A stretch of 64,000 nucleotides of DNA from Colwellia piezophila ATCC BAA-637 (GCF_000378625.1 NZ_KB905163.1:124001-188000); one strand, 5' to 3'. Shown: positions 40,011 through 49,665, numbered from the stretch's first letter. A program made the numbers and translations. Notes: a model not told the origin generated them from the letters alone.

Positions 40011-41778
40011 TATGTTCTCCTGCTATTGAGCTCGACTCTGAGTCTGAATATTTACTGTCTTTATTCGCTGTTTGTAATTTTTGTGCATCAGGGGCGATAT
40101 TTAGCACTTGTAAAGCGCCTTTCATCACACGAGAGAATACTGGCGCAGCAATATCGCCACCATAATATAAGTCACCACCTGGTTCGTTAATCACCACCAC
40201 GACAACAATTTTTGGATTAGATATCGGTGCCATGCCGGCAAAAAAAGCAACATAATCGTTACCGTACCCGCCGGCAACAGCCTTGATTGACGTGCCGGTT
40301 TTACCACCAACACGATAACCTGGCACTTTCGCTTTAGGGGTGTGATCATCAACCACAGCTTCTAGCATATTGGTAATCGCTATGCTGTTTTCTTTAGAAA
40401 AAATTCTTTCTCCATCTTCTGGCGGAATCGAATTTTCGTCTACTTTAACTATCGATAACTTTCGTTTTATGCCGCCATTAGCCAAGGCCATATAAAATCG
40501 TGCTAATTGTGCCGGGGTAATTGCCAAACCTGCCCCCCAAGACAATGTTGCTAACTCAAATTGTGACCAACGACTGCGGTCGTGCATCATACCTGAACTT
40601 TCACCCACTAAATTGGTACCGGTATCTTCAGCGAAACCGGCATCAAAGAATTTAGTTAATAAATAGTCTTTTGGCACCGACAACGCTAATTTAGTAGTGC
40701 CTATGTTAGAGGAGTAGACTAGGATATCTTCAATGGATAATTTACCACGGTTAATGGGATCGCTAACACGTCTGCCCCCTAAGCGCATCCAACCAGGGCT
40801 AGTATTAATTACCGTGTTCACGTTCACCGAGCCAAATTCTAAGGCAGCCATTGCCGTTAATGGCTTCATAGTTGAGCCCGGCTCATAGACATCGGTAATA
40901 GCGCGATTACGAAAACGATGAATGGCGGTATTCCGACGGTTATTTGGGTTATATGATGGCGAGTTAGTCATTGCTAAGATCTCACCAGTATGCACATTTG
41001 CCACGACAATAGAGCCTGAAGTCGCTTTAAATGCTTGTACTGCACCTTTAAGCTCTTTATAAGCAAGGGCTTGAATACGCTGATCAATACTTAAGGTGAT
41101 GTTTTTCGCTTGTTTGGCTTCTTCAATAGAAATTATTTCAATTTTTCTGCCTTTAGCATCCTTTCTAAAACGCTTGGCGCCACCTGTACCGGTAAGTAAA
41201 TCATCGTACATACGCTCGATGCCTTCAATACCTTTATCGTCGACATTGGTGAAGCCAATTAAGTGGGCACTAATCTCACCAGTTGGATAGAAACGTTTTG
41301 ATTCTTTACGTAGATGAATACCTGGGATTTTTAATTCTTTGATGTAATTTGCCATGGCTGGCGATATTTTACGCTCGAGATAAATAAAACGTTTACGAGG
41401 ACTTCTAACCACACGGGCGGTCAATTTATGAATATCTTGATTTAAGACATCAGCCAAGGCTTGCCAATGTTTAGTCATGGCAAGGGCATTATTGTCCATG
41501 ATAACTTTAGGATCAGCCCACACCGTTTCAACCGGTACACTAATGGCGAGTTCAGCGCCGTTACGGTCGACAATTGAACCACGCTGCACGGTATTGGCGG
41601 CCACACGTAAAGAGCGTAAATCGCCTTGCTTTTTCAGCATATCGGGTTCAATTATTTGGATATAAGCTGTCCGAGCCATCAAACTGAGGTAAATAAGTCC
41701 AACAACAGACAGCACTAAATAATAGCGCCAAGGGGCGGTATTTAATGGCTTATTGTTATTGGCTGTTTTTTTATTCAC
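40003..41778 (-). CDS. ftsI: Septal peptidoglycan transpeptidase FtsI (PBP3)
   Basis: Class B penicillin-binding protein that crosslinks septal peptidoglycan. One N-terminal membrane helix (about 17-37), a pedestal domain, then the transpeptidase motifs STMK (in YEPGSTMKPLTAMAAL), SSN (VYSSNIGTTKL) and KTG (GGKTGTS). 591 aa, as E. coli PBP3. Confidence 0.97.
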   Translation of the reverse strand: MNKKTANNNKPLNTAPWRYYLVLSVVGLIYLSLMARTAYIQIIEPDMLKKQGDLRSLRVAANTVQRGSIVDRNGAELAISVPVETVWADPKVIMDNNALAMTKHWQALADVLNQDIHKLTARVVRSPRKRFIYLERKISPAMANYIKELKIPGIHLRKESKRFYPTGEISAHLIGFTNVDDKGIEGIERMYDDLLTGTGGAKRFRKDAKGRKIEIISIEEAKQAKNITLSIDQRIQALAYKELKGAVQAFKATSGSIVVANVHTGEILAMTNSPSYNPNNRRNTAIHRFRNRAITDVYEPGSTMKPLTAMAALEFGSVNVNTVINTSPGWMRLGGRRVSDPINRGKLSIEDILVYSSNIGTTKLALSVPKDYLLTKFFDAGFAEDTGTNLVGESSGMMHDRSRWSQFELATLSWGAGLAITPAQLARFYMALANGGIKRKLSIVKVDENSIPPEDGERIFSKENSIAITNMLEAVVDDHTPKAKVPGYRVGGKTGTSIKAVAGGYGNDYVAFFAGMAPISNPKIVVVVVINEPGGDLYYGGDIAAPVFSRVMKGALQVLNIAPDAQKLQTANKDSKYSDSESSSIAGEHNV

Positions 41779-41844
41779 ACCGTTCTCATCTAGACTATTA
41801 TTTTTATTGTTGGCTACCTTAACGGCTGTTTGGTATTCATTGCG

Positions 41845-42153
41845 CTAATCCAAACTAACAATTATTTCTGAGCGACTATCTGGGGTCTTCATACCTAAGA
41901 ATTTTTTTGCCTTACTTTCTATAGTACTGTGTTCGGCTAAGCTACTTTGTTCTAGTATTAAATTTCGCCATTCAATGTTTAGCTCGTCTTTTCTTGAAAA
42001 CAATATTTCCAACTCACTGGTTGTCTGTCGGTTGATGTGACTGTAATAAATGACAGCAAATGCTGATATCACCACAAACAACAGCAATATATACGTCACA
42101 CTATAACGAACAATATCCTGCCAAATATCAAAAACTAAGGCTCGAGCAGCCAT
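41845..42153 (-). CDS. ftsL: Cell division protein FtsL
   Basis: Small single-pass divisome protein that forms a coiled coil with FtsB and activates FtsWI. A short cytoplasmic part, a membrane helix (YILLLFVVISAFAVIYYS, about 18-37) and a periplasmic heptad-like region are visible. 102 aa. Identified mostly by size, topology and its place between rsmH and ftsI. Confidence 0.9.
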   Translation of the reverse strand: MAARALVFDIWQDIVRYSVTYILLLFVVISAFAVIYYSHINRQTTSELEILFSRKDELNIEWRNLILEQSSLAEHSTIESKAKKFLGMKTPDSRSEIIVSLD

Positions 42154-42155
42154 TT

Positions 42156-43106
42156 TTAATCAGGATTTCTGGCTAAGCGCTCAGCAACCCGTAACACCGA
42201 ACTACGCGAGCGAACATTTTCTTCCACTTCTGTTTTACTTGGTTTTAATCTCCGGCCAACTAAAGCCAGTTTTTTACTTTTATTCAATTCAACTTCACTT
42301 ATCGGCAACCCTCGTGGAACTTTTCTGCCTTGCGAGTGTTTTTTCATAAATTGTTTAACCATACGGTCTTCAAGGGAATGAAAACTTATAACCACTATAC
42401 GACCACCTTCAGCTAAAACATCAAGTGAGGCAGCAAGGGCTTTTTCAATTTGCTCTAGCTCGCTATTGATATACATACGAATAGCTTGAAAACTTCTTGT
42501 CGCCGGATGTTTTTTAATTTCTCTTTGCGGCGCGGTAGTTTTAATCAGTTTGGCTAACTGGCTAGTTCTGGTCAGTGGTGTTTCTTCTCGGCTATCAACA
42601 ATGGCATTAGCAATTCGCCAGGCATGCTTCTCTTCGCCAAACGTTCTCAGTACCCAAGTGATATCTTCAACATCGGCAATGGCTAGCCATTCTGCCGCCG
42701 TTTGGCCTTTACTGGTATCCATACGCATATCGAGTGGGCCATCTTTCATAAAGCTAAAGCCACGTTCAGCTTCATCTAACTGTGGAGATGAAACACCTAG
42801 GTCCAGTAAGATGCCATCAACTTTACCAGTCAAATGATGTTTTTCAACAATTTCAGCTAAGTCAGCAAAGCCTTGGTGTTCAATTAAGAAGCGCTCATCA
42901 TCTTTAAATTTTTCAGCGGCTACAATCGCCGTAGGATCACGGTCAATAGCAATTAAGCGACCCTTAGCTGATAACTGCGAAAGAATGACTGACGAGTGAC
43001 CGCCACGGCCAAATGTACAGTCAATATAACAACCGTCGCCAGTTATCGCTAAGCCATCTACAGCTTCTTTTAGCAATACTGCGATGTGAGTGGTGTCTAA
43101 TTCCAT
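42156..43106 (-). CDS. rsmH: 16S rRNA m4C1402 methyltransferase RsmH
   Basis: N4-methylates C1402 of 16S rRNA in the ribosomal P site (formerly MraW). The SAM-binding [43 protein letters not shown] and [13 protein letters not shown] motifs are all present. 316 aa. Separated from mraZ by 97 bp that contain a hairpin. Confidence 0.97.
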   Translation of the reverse strand: MELDTTHIAVLLKEAVDGLAITGDGCYIDCTFGRGGHSSVILSQLSAKGRLIAIDRDPTAIVAAEKFKDDERFLIEHQGFADLAEIVEKHHLTGKVDGILLDLGVSSPQLDEAERGFSFMKDGPLDMRMDTSKGQTAAEWLAIADVEDITWVLRTFGEEKHAWRIANAIVDSREETPLTRTSQLAKLIKTTAPQREIKKHPATRSFQAIRMYINSELEQIEKALAASLDVLAEGGRIVVISFHSLEDRMVKQFMKKHSQGRKVPRGLPISEVELNKSKKLALVGRRLKPSKTEVEENVRSRSSVLRVAERLARNPD

Positions 43107-43157
43107 GTTGTTTTTTTTATAACCTTTGTTAACGCATTTATTTTTATAAAACTATTT

Positions 43158-43185
43158 CATAAACTATTTCATAAAATAGTTTATG
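43158..43185 (-). repeat. Hairpin in the mraZ-rsmH spacer
   Basis: CATAAACTATTT (43158-43169) pairs perfectly with AAATAGTTTATG (43174-43185) around a 4-nt loop. A further partial copy of the arm (AAACTATTTCAT) precedes it, so the structure arose by local duplication. In the minus direction it is followed by AAATAGTTTTATAAAAA. Possible attenuator or mRNA-stability element. Confidence 0.65.
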
Positions 43186-43203
43186 AAGTTATTTCAGTGA
43201 TAC

Positions 43204-43662
43204 TTAAAGAGACAAGTCGAGCAAACGTTCCGTCAGTTCAATTTCGCCACTTTGTATTTTGCTAATACCTTGCTGCATTTGCGTTTGCCATGCAGTGTCA
43301 TGCCAAATTTCAAATTTATTCAGTTGCCCTACTAACATGATGTTTTTTTCTAAATTAGCATGTTGTCTTAATGGGCCATTAAGGAGTAACCGGCCATTTT
43401 TATCCATTTCACAATCGCTAGCATTACCCAAGATAATTTGTTTGAATAACCGCTCTTGCGGATTAATACTCGATAATCCCGCCAAGGTTAATTCTATTTC
43501 TTCCCATTCAGCTAGCGGGTAAAGCAATAAACAGGCTTGTTGAATATCAACAGTGCAAACCATCTTTCCTTGGCAATCAGCAAATAGCTCTTCCCGATAC
43601 TTTGTTGGTATCGTTATCCTATTTTTGCTGTCAAGCGTAATTGCGCTAGTGCCTCTGAACAT
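43204..43662 (-). CDS. mraZ: Transcriptional regulator MraZ
   Basis: AbrB-like ring-forming DNA-binding protein that represses its own promoter and so tunes the dcw cluster. Two repeats of the MraZ fold are visible (LDSKNRITIPTKYREEL and CEMDKNGRLLLNGPLRQH). The ATG at 43662 (MFRGTSAI) matches the family start; a GTG at 43674 would add four residues. 152 aa. First gene of the cluster. Confidence 0.95.
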   Translation of the reverse strand: MFRGTSAITLDSKNRITIPTKYREELFADCQGKMVCTVDIQQACLLLYPLAEWEEIELTLAGLSSINPQERLFKQIILGNASDCEMDKNGRLLLNGPLRQHANLEKNIMLVGQLNKFEIWHDTAWQTQMQQGISKIQSGEIELTERLLDLSL

Positions 43663-43725
43663 ATCTGCTGTCACTTCACTTTTTGGTTAATTAATAATCA
43701 ATCGGTTGGCGGTGTGATTACAAGA

Positions 43726-43750
43726 TCCACATTTATCCACTTTTTTCCAC
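43726..43750 (-). promoter_or_regulatory. MraZ box: three 10-bp-spaced repeats
   Basis: On the minus strand three copies of GTGGA occur at exact 10-bp intervals (complements at 43726-43730, 43736-43740, 43746-43750), separated by 5-nt spacers. E. coli MraZ binds three TGGGN repeats with 5-nt spacers just downstream of Pmra; here the core is TGGAN. It lies directly after the predicted start site and 64 bp before mraZ. Confidence 0.85.
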
Positions 43751-43758
43751 ATTGCTAC

Positions 43759-43788
43759 AGTTTAGAGAAAAAAGCAAGGTTATGTCAA
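43759..43788 (-). promoter_or_regulatory. Promoter of mraZ and the dcw cluster
   Basis: A perfect -35 TTGACA (43783-43788), an 18-bp spacer and -10 TAAACT (43759-43764) on the minus strand. Transcription would begin near 43752, at the edge of the MraZ box. No other equally good promoter was seen upstream of the cluster. Confidence 0.82.
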
Positions 43789-43799
43789 GTCAGGAAAAG

Positions 43800-44317
43800 G
43801 AAAAACAACCAGCGACATACTGGCTATAACACCAGTAAAATTAAGACTTGTGAGGAAGTAGATGAAATTGTGGACTTTTGTGGTAGGCAATCCCTGCATT
43901 AGGGTTAAAACAATTATTTTAGGGGAGGAATTGTCTATTATTTGCTGTTTTTAGTAGTAAACGTGGAACCCATAAGCGTGGAGCTAAGACAAGATCATAA
44001 TTCCACAACAAAATATTTGGATAAACACCAACATCTTTACTTGGGCTGTCATGATATACCGACTAAAAATAAATCCTAAGTAGGGTTAATTAGCATCGTT
44101 TATTAACCCAGTTTATTAAAAAAAAAATCGAGGGTTGCGGTTGCCGAGAGCTTAAACCCCTTTAGCCGCCCAACTTCCCGCTTTAAAATCAGGCCAGAAG
44201 CAAAAATCCTGAGCTTTAATTAGAAAATATCAATGTATTTTGGGTAATAGTTTACTTTAGAGTGCCCATACATATGCCTGTTTCAGGACTGCTAAACTAA
44301 TTAACCTTTATTACTTA
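43800..44317. other. Non-coding spacer between the GH5 gene and mraZ
   Basis: About 520 bp downstream of the GH5 gene and upstream of the mraZ promoter. It has an A10 run near 44120 and small imperfect palindromes but no convincing gene. No clear terminator for the GH5 gene was seen. Confidence 0.5.
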
Positions 44318-46471
44318 TCACTTATTAGCTAATTTTTTCCTACTAAAAAATATCACTAACAAACTAATAAACAGTATGCTTACCAAGATTGTTTTCCACC
44401 ATATTCCCTCTGAAACGCGCGCCATTTCGACGGTAGGTACAATCATTAATTCATGTAAACTCTGCTCGTTTGATTTGAAATAATGCCAAATACTCGGATC
44501 GTCCGTTGCTGTTAACTCACCATCAGAAAGCTCACTATCAAAACCTGCTTGATAATATAAAGCGGGTAAGTGAATGACTGTCGGCACATTATTTTTGTGC
44601 AAAGGCGTTGAACTGAACTGTAATTTGTATTGCCCTGTTTGCATATCGAATGAGGTTTTTTCAATATGGCCATTTATTGCTGAGGCAAATGGACGTACCG
44701 CCGCACGTAATGCTCGACCACCATTATTGATATCATTTTTGATTGTAGGGTCTACTTGATCTGGGCTAAAAATAGATAAATCTTCCCCGTTCCATATATC
44801 ACCTCGTTTATTACTATTATCTGGCGTGTAATTCCACAGCGAGTAATTTGCCGATGCACGTTCCATCGTTCTTAAACTTCGGTCTAATGCTAAGTTTTGT
44901 TCACTAAAATCCCATTGTCCTTGGCTATTTTTCTCAAAAGCGGCACCGTTTGATAAGTCAAAAGGAATACCCAATTCACCCACTAATGTTGGTGCGTCAT
45001 CACCTAAAAAGTGAGCATGTTTAATCACTCGCTCTAGTTTGCCAGATAAATAACTATCAATGTCTTTTTCACCAAATACCGGTTTTCCTGTTGATAAATT
45101 AAGTGTCACCCAAGACAAATAACGTTTTTTAATTAAGGTTATTTGATCATACCAATGGGTGGCATTGACGACATTTTCAAGGTGATCTATTTTTGGCATC
45201 TCGCTGGTAAAGGGGTTTTCATAAAACATTAACGTTTCAGGCATCACGGCACGTATTGCTTGGGTAAAATCAAGTAAAAATGGTACATAATAATCTTGAG
45301 TAAAGTTAACCTTGCGATCATTAATTTGACTAAAATAGTGTTCATTGGGAAGGGTGAATTTACCCCCTTCTTTCTGCCAAAGACCATTTTCAAGCCAAAC
45401 ATCTTTCGCTGGCTCAGTCCAAGCGCTGAGGTTGTCTTTGTTTACTATTGTGGTGCCATCTTGCTCTAAACCTAGCAAGCCAACCTTCCAATTCGCTACT
45501 TCGACACTATAACCAGCTCCTAAGGCCAAGGATTGAGCTGGCGTAGGTGTTGCTAAATTTTTCAATGGGAAACGCGTGTAAGTAGTTAAGTCCGCTTGAC
45601 CGATATAACCAGGGTGAGGTTCGTTCATCACATCAAAGCCAACAACATTGTCTAAATCTTTAATGGCTTTTGCTAAATGAACAAAAGCACCAATATAGTG
45701 CTGTTGGAGAAAATCTTGGGCAGGAATACCATCGATTTTTGTTTTAGGGGCAAAATCATTACCGGCAAAAAACAAACTGAACATGGTAGCTGCCCCCAAT
45801 TTGGTGTAATTAGTTGGCCAGATCATGGTTGGAATTTTTTCGTTTGGATCGTTATAAGTTAACGCAGCATTAGTCGCTTTAAAGTTATCGATGTTAAAGC
45901 CAACTTTTTCTAGTGTCCATAAAGGCGCCCCATCGCCACCGGTGAATCGGCTCCAAACATCTTGATGAGAGTCTATTAATACCGTAAAGCCATAGGTTTT
46001 GGCCTTCATAATAATCAGTCTGATATAACTGATATAGTCGTTATCGTATTGTTTTGGCCCTGCATGCTCTAACGCTTCCCAGGTCACAATTAAACGAATA
46101 AAGTTAAAGCCCCATGATTGAAGGCGTTCAAAATGGCGATCGGCTTTATCGAGTGGAAAAGGGCGTCCAACAAATGACACATTTTTACAAAAGCTTGTTT
46201 TATTTTTACAGTCCGTTGTATAGGGTAATTTGCTACTGCCCGACAGATTAATACCACGATAAATGATGGTGCGATGGTATTGATCAATAAACTGCCCTTT
46301 ATGCGTCGATATTTTTAATGAAGCAGGCTGCTGGCTTGCTGTAACTGAGTCAGCGGCGTGAGTACTTGCTAAACTCGATACAGAGAATAACATTGAACAA
46401 AGCGAAGCGACTGTAACTAACAATGAAAAGGTTAGCAGTGAAAACTGTTTTTTAATTGAGGTTATTTTCAT
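44318..46471 (-). CDS. GH5 glycoside hydrolase, glucosylceramidase/steryl-glucosidase-like (GH5_12 type)
   Basis: Retaining glycosidase of clan A. After a signal peptide (about 1-36) the TIM barrel shows IYRGINLSGSSKLPY, FIRLIVTWEALEH, the acid/base Glu in FDVMNEPHPGYIG and the nucleophile Glu in TLVGELGIPFD. Segments such as MIWPTNYTKLGAATMFSLFF, GDGAPLW and SLWNYTPDN...GDIWNGEDLSIF resemble, from memory, fungal EGCrP2, which acts on glucosylceramide and steryl glucosides. A C-terminal beta domain and one membrane helix (about 690-709) followed by SRKKLANK suggest cell-surface or periplasmic anchoring. It overlaps the upstream acyl-CoA ligase gene by 4 bp (ATGA). Confidence 0.82.
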   Translation of the reverse strand: MKITSIKKQFSLLTFSLLVTVASLCSMLFSVSSLASTHAADSVTASQQPASLKISTHKGQFIDQYHRTIIYRGINLSGSSKLPYTTDCKNKTSFCKNVSFVGRPFPLDKADRHFERLQSWGFNFIRLIVTWEALEHAGPKQYDNDYISYIRLIIMKAKTYGFTVLIDSHQDVWSRFTGGDGAPLWTLEKVGFNIDNFKATNAALTYNDPNEKIPTMIWPTNYTKLGAATMFSLFFAGNDFAPKTKIDGIPAQDFLQQHYIGAFVHLAKAIKDLDNVVGFDVMNEPHPGYIGQADLTTYTRFPLKNLATPTPAQSLALGAGYSVEVANWKVGLLGLEQDGTTIVNKDNLSAWTEPAKDVWLENGLWQKEGGKFTLPNEHYFSQINDRKVNFTQDYYVPFLLDFTQAIRAVMPETLMFYENPFTSEMPKIDHLENVVNATHWYDQITLIKKRYLSWVTLNLSTGKPVFGEKDIDSYLSGKLERVIKHAHFLGDDAPTLVGELGIPFDLSNGAAFEKNSQGQWDFSEQNLALDRSLRTMERASANYSLWNYTPDNSNKRGDIWNGEDLSIFSPDQVDPTIKNDINNGGRALRAAVRPFASAINGHIEKTSFDMQTGQYKLQFSSTPLHKNNVPTVIHLPALYYQAGFDSELSDGELTATDDPSIWHYFKSNEQSLHELMIVPTVEMARVSEGIWWKTILVSILFISLLVIFFSRKKLANK

Positions 46472-48150
46472 TTGTCTCTCAGTTCTTTTCTTAGAATTTT
46501 ACCCACGGTAGATTTAGGTAATTCAGCAACGAATTCTATCTCTTTAGGCACTTTGTAATTGGTCAAATTTGTTTTGCAGTGGTTGATAATATCGAGTTTG
46601 CTTATTGTTTTGTTAGTGATAACGACAAAAGCTTTAATTGTCTCACCAGAAATTGGATGTGGTTTACCAATAACCGCCGCTTCATCCACGCCATCAAGTA
46701 ACGTCATTATATCTTCGATTTCATTAGGGTAAACATTGAAACCAGACACTATGATCATATCTTTTTTTCTATCGACTATTTTAAACACACCGTGTTCGTC
46801 CATAGTAGCTATATCGCCCGTAGCTAACCAACCATCATTTAACACTTCTGCAGTCGCGGCTTCGAGTTTGTAGTAGCCTTTCATAATTTGCGGGCCACGA
46901 GCAAGTAATTCACCACATTCGCCAATAGCACAGCTTTCTCCTGCATCATTAATTAACTTGATGTCAGTGGATGGTACGGGAATGCCTATAGAGCCGTTGT
47001 AGGCTTTTTGATTATAAGGACACACCGTAAGAATAGGCGAAGTTTCGGTTAAGCCGTAGCCTTCTAGCAGGCAGCTATTGGTGACTTGCTGCCAATGCTC
47101 AGCAACAGTTTGATGAACAGACATGCCCCCTCCTAAAGATAGCTTTAAATTAGAAAAATCAAGTCTTGAGAATTCAGGTCTCTTTAGCAAGGCATTAAAC
47201 AAAGTATTAACACCGCTGAGTGCAGTGAAAGGATATTTAGATAACTCTTTGATAAAGCCTTTAATATCTCTAGGGTTAGTTATTAACAAATTGGTTCCGC
47301 CGATAGTTAAAAACAACAGGCAATTAGCGGTAAGCGCGAAGATATGATAAAGCGGTAAAGCGGTAACAACCCTTTCTTTTCCTTCAATAAAAAGCGGCAT
47401 TAGCATAGCTTTTGCTTGCTCGATATTAGCAATCATATTGCGATGTGTCAGCATCGCGCCTTTTGCCACACCAGTAGTGCCACCGGTATATTGTAAAAAA
47501 GCTAAATCATCGCCGGTTATTTCAATCGGCGAAAATGGTAGTTTTTCTCCTAAGCGCATCACTTCTTTAAAACCAATGCTGTTATTTAGTTGGTATTGAG
47601 GAACCAATTTTTTAATATAACGCGTAACAAAGTTGACCAAGGGCCCTTTTACGCTACCTAAGCAGTCTCCCACCTTAGTGACGATAGCTTTTTCTATCGC
47701 TGTTTTATCAATTATTTGGGCCAGTGTCCCGGCAAAGTTTTCAATAATAAGAATAGCTTTAGCGTCACAGTCACTGAGCTGATGTTGTAATTCTCTCGCG
47801 GTATATAAAGGGTTAACATTAACTATGGTTAAACCTGCCATTAACGCGCCAAACAATGCAATGGGGTATTGCAGGGTATTGGGTATCATAATGGCAAATT
47901 TATCGCCTTTTTTTAACTGTAATTCGTTTTGTAAATACGCAGAAAACACCCTGCTTTTAGCATACAATTGTTGATAAGATAATTCAGCGCCCATATTGAT
48001 AAAGGCCGTTTTATTACTATATTTGGTCGTATAACATTGAAAAAGTTCCACTAACGACGTGTACTTATCTGGATTTATTTGATGAGGCACATCGCTAGGG
48101 TAACTTTTATCAAGCCATAAGTGGTTTAGTGTACTGTCTTGGTTTGTCAT
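46468..48150 (-). CDS. fadD: Long-chain fatty acid--CoA ligase, FadD type
   Basis: Activates fatty acids to acyl-CoA at the inner membrane. It matches E. coli FadD along its length: WLDKSYPSDVPHQINPDKY, the AMP-binding YTGGTTGVAKGAML, ALPLYHIFALTANCLLF, and the FACS motif NGWLATGDIATMDEHG then IVDRKKDMIIVSG. 560 aa. The ATG at 48150 (MTNQDS) is chosen; GTG 48168 and ATG 48165 are alternatives. It may be a locus-specific paralogue of the housekeeping FadD. It lies 57 bp after the M20 peptidase gene and overlaps the GH5 gene. Confidence 0.9.
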   Translation of the reverse strand: MTNQDSTLNHLWLDKSYPSDVPHQINPDKYTSLVELFQCYTTKYSNKTAFINMGAELSYQQLYAKSRVFSAYLQNELQLKKGDKFAIMIPNTLQYPIALFGALMAGLTIVNVNPLYTARELQHQLSDCDAKAILIIENFAGTLAQIIDKTAIEKAIVTKVGDCLGSVKGPLVNFVTRYIKKLVPQYQLNNSIGFKEVMRLGEKLPFSPIEITGDDLAFLQYTGGTTGVAKGAMLTHRNMIANIEQAKAMLMPLFIEGKERVVTALPLYHIFALTANCLLFLTIGGTNLLITNPRDIKGFIKELSKYPFTALSGVNTLFNALLKRPEFSRLDFSNLKLSLGGGMSVHQTVAEHWQQVTNSCLLEGYGLTETSPILTVCPYNQKAYNGSIGIPVPSTDIKLINDAGESCAIGECGELLARGPQIMKGYYKLEAATAEVLNDGWLATGDIATMDEHGVFKIVDRKKDMIIVSGFNVYPNEIEDIMTLLDGVDEAAVIGKPHPISGETIKAFVVITNKTISKLDIINHCKTNLTNYKVPKEIEFVAELPKSTVGKILRKELRDK

Positions 48151-48207
48151 TACTATATTTCTCATCACTTTATATTGCGCTACTTTATTTGGTAGAACAG
48201 GGGAAAA

Positions 48208-49665
48208 CTAATCGCTGTTTTTAATCATTTGCACATAAATTTTAATCGCATTGATATAACCTTTAATGGAAAGCCTTTCATCGATACCATGAATACCGGT
48301 TAATTGATCTTTTGATAAATCGATACCGACAAAATGTAAGCTGTTATCACTCAAATGATTGAAATGACGAGTATCGGTAGCGCCAACCACAATACGCGGG
48401 GCAATGGCGATATTGTCTTGTCCTAACACTTGCTGGATTGATTTTTTCATGGCTAAGTAAGGAGCTGAGTTGGTATTAGTCACTTTCGAGGGTTCGCTAC
48501 CAAAACCGCCTTGGCGTTGCTTAATAGTTACCTGGTCATCGTCAATAACATTGATTACCGTTGCAATAACTTGCTCAATCGAATTTCCGGGTAATATTCT
48601 AAAATTAACCAGGGCGGTAGCAGAAGTGGGCAATATATTTTCTTGAATGCCGGCGTTAAAAACTGTTGGCGCTATAGTGGTACGAATACCTGCGGCAAGT
48701 TCTGGCTTTTGGGTGAGCACATATTCAAGTACAGGGGCAAATAGCCAGGTATTAGCAAACACCAGTTTATGAGCAAAAGGCAGGTCATCGGCGAGTTCAT
48801 AAGCCATGTTTTTCACGCCCGATAAATCCACCTCAAAATCAAAAGCTTCCAGCTTGGCAATGGCGGTTGCTAAACGCCCAACAGCAGAATGTTTAGGTGG
48901 CGTTGAAGAATGTCCACCCGCAGACGTTACCGATATATCTAAGGTAACAAACCCTTTTTCAGCAGGTCCTATCAGTGCCACAGGTTTACTAACGCCAGGC
49001 ACCATGCCATTGGCAATAAGGCCTCCTTCATCAACAATATAGGCAAATTTCAAATCGAGTGAATCAAAATGCTTAGCTATTTTTTTCGCGCCAAGTTCGC
49101 CACCCACTTCTTCATCATGGCCGAAAGCAAAATAGAAACTACGCAGAGGTTGATGGCCTTGAGAGAGTAAAAACTCTACCGCTTCAAGCGAACTAATCAG
49201 GCTTGCTTTGTCGTCTAAGGCGCCGCGCCCCCAAATAAAGCCATCTTTTATTTCGCCACTAAAAGGCTCGAAGCGCCATTGTTCTAATGAACTAGGCTCT
49301 ACTGGAACAACGTCACTATGCGCCAGCATTAAGGCTGGCAGTAAACTGTCATCACTGCCTTGCCATTTCAATACTAAGGCATAATCATTGATTTTAGTGA
49401 CTTCTAGTTGGTCGAAGGTTTTTGGAAAGCTTACTTCAAGAAAGGCAATAAAGTCGATAAATGGCTGACCGACCACTCTATCTCGATAAGAGATAGTTTT
49501 AAAGGTAATCGCCTTGGCCATATGAGCCACGGCTACCTGTTCATCAAGGTTAATGGTTACTTGTGCGACATTCGCTTTTTCAACCTGACCAAAAGTTAAG
49601 GTATTGAATAAAAGCACTGACAATAACAACACCAATGATCCAAAAAACATTTGCCATTTTTTCAT
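48208..49665 (-). CDS. M20 metallohydrolase, PM20D1/carboxypeptidase S-like
   Basis: Exported or membrane-anchored di-zinc amidohydrolase. An N-terminal hydrophobic segment (MFFGSLVLLLSVLLFNTL) is followed by the M20 zinc ligands in LMLAHSDVVPV, WGRGALDDKASL, GHDEEVGG and the late IHGIDERLS. The motif series YIVDEGG, GHSSTPPKHSAVG and GATDTRHF recalls, from memory, animal PM20D1, which cleaves or forms N-fatty-acyl amino acids, and yeast carboxypeptidase S. ATG 49665 has GGAAAAA upstream; TTG 49680 is the alternative. The neighbouring lipid genes fit cleavage of an N-acyl bond. Confidence 0.82.
   Translation of the reverse strand: MKKWQMFFGSLVLLLSVLLFNTLTFGQVEKANVAQVTINLDEQVAVAHMAKAITFKTISYRDRVVGQPFIDFIAFLEVSFPKTFDQLEVTKINDYALVLKWQGSDDSLLPALMLAHSDVVPVEPSSLEQWRFEPFSGEIKDGFIWGRGALDDKASLISSLEAVEFLLSQGHQPLRSFYFAFGHDEEVGGELGAKKIAKHFDSLDLKFAYIVDEGGLIANGMVPGVSKPVALIGPAEKGFVTLDISVTSAGGHSSTPPKHSAVGRLATAIAKLEAFDFEVDLSGVKNMAYELADDLPFAHKLVFANTWLFAPVLEYVLTQKPELAAGIRTTIAPTVFNAGIQENILPTSATALVNFRILPGNSIEQVIATVINVIDDDQVTIKQRQGGFGSEPSKVTNTNSAPYLAMKKSIQQVLGQDNIAIAPRIVVGATDTRHFNHLSDNSLHFVGIDLSKDQLTGIHGIDERLSIKGYINAIKIYVQMIKNSD

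Noticed and set aside
43714..43902. 62-codon plus-strand frame upstream of mraZ
   Set aside because: It overlaps the mraZ promoter and MraZ box, has no ribosome-binding site and no recognisable protein features.
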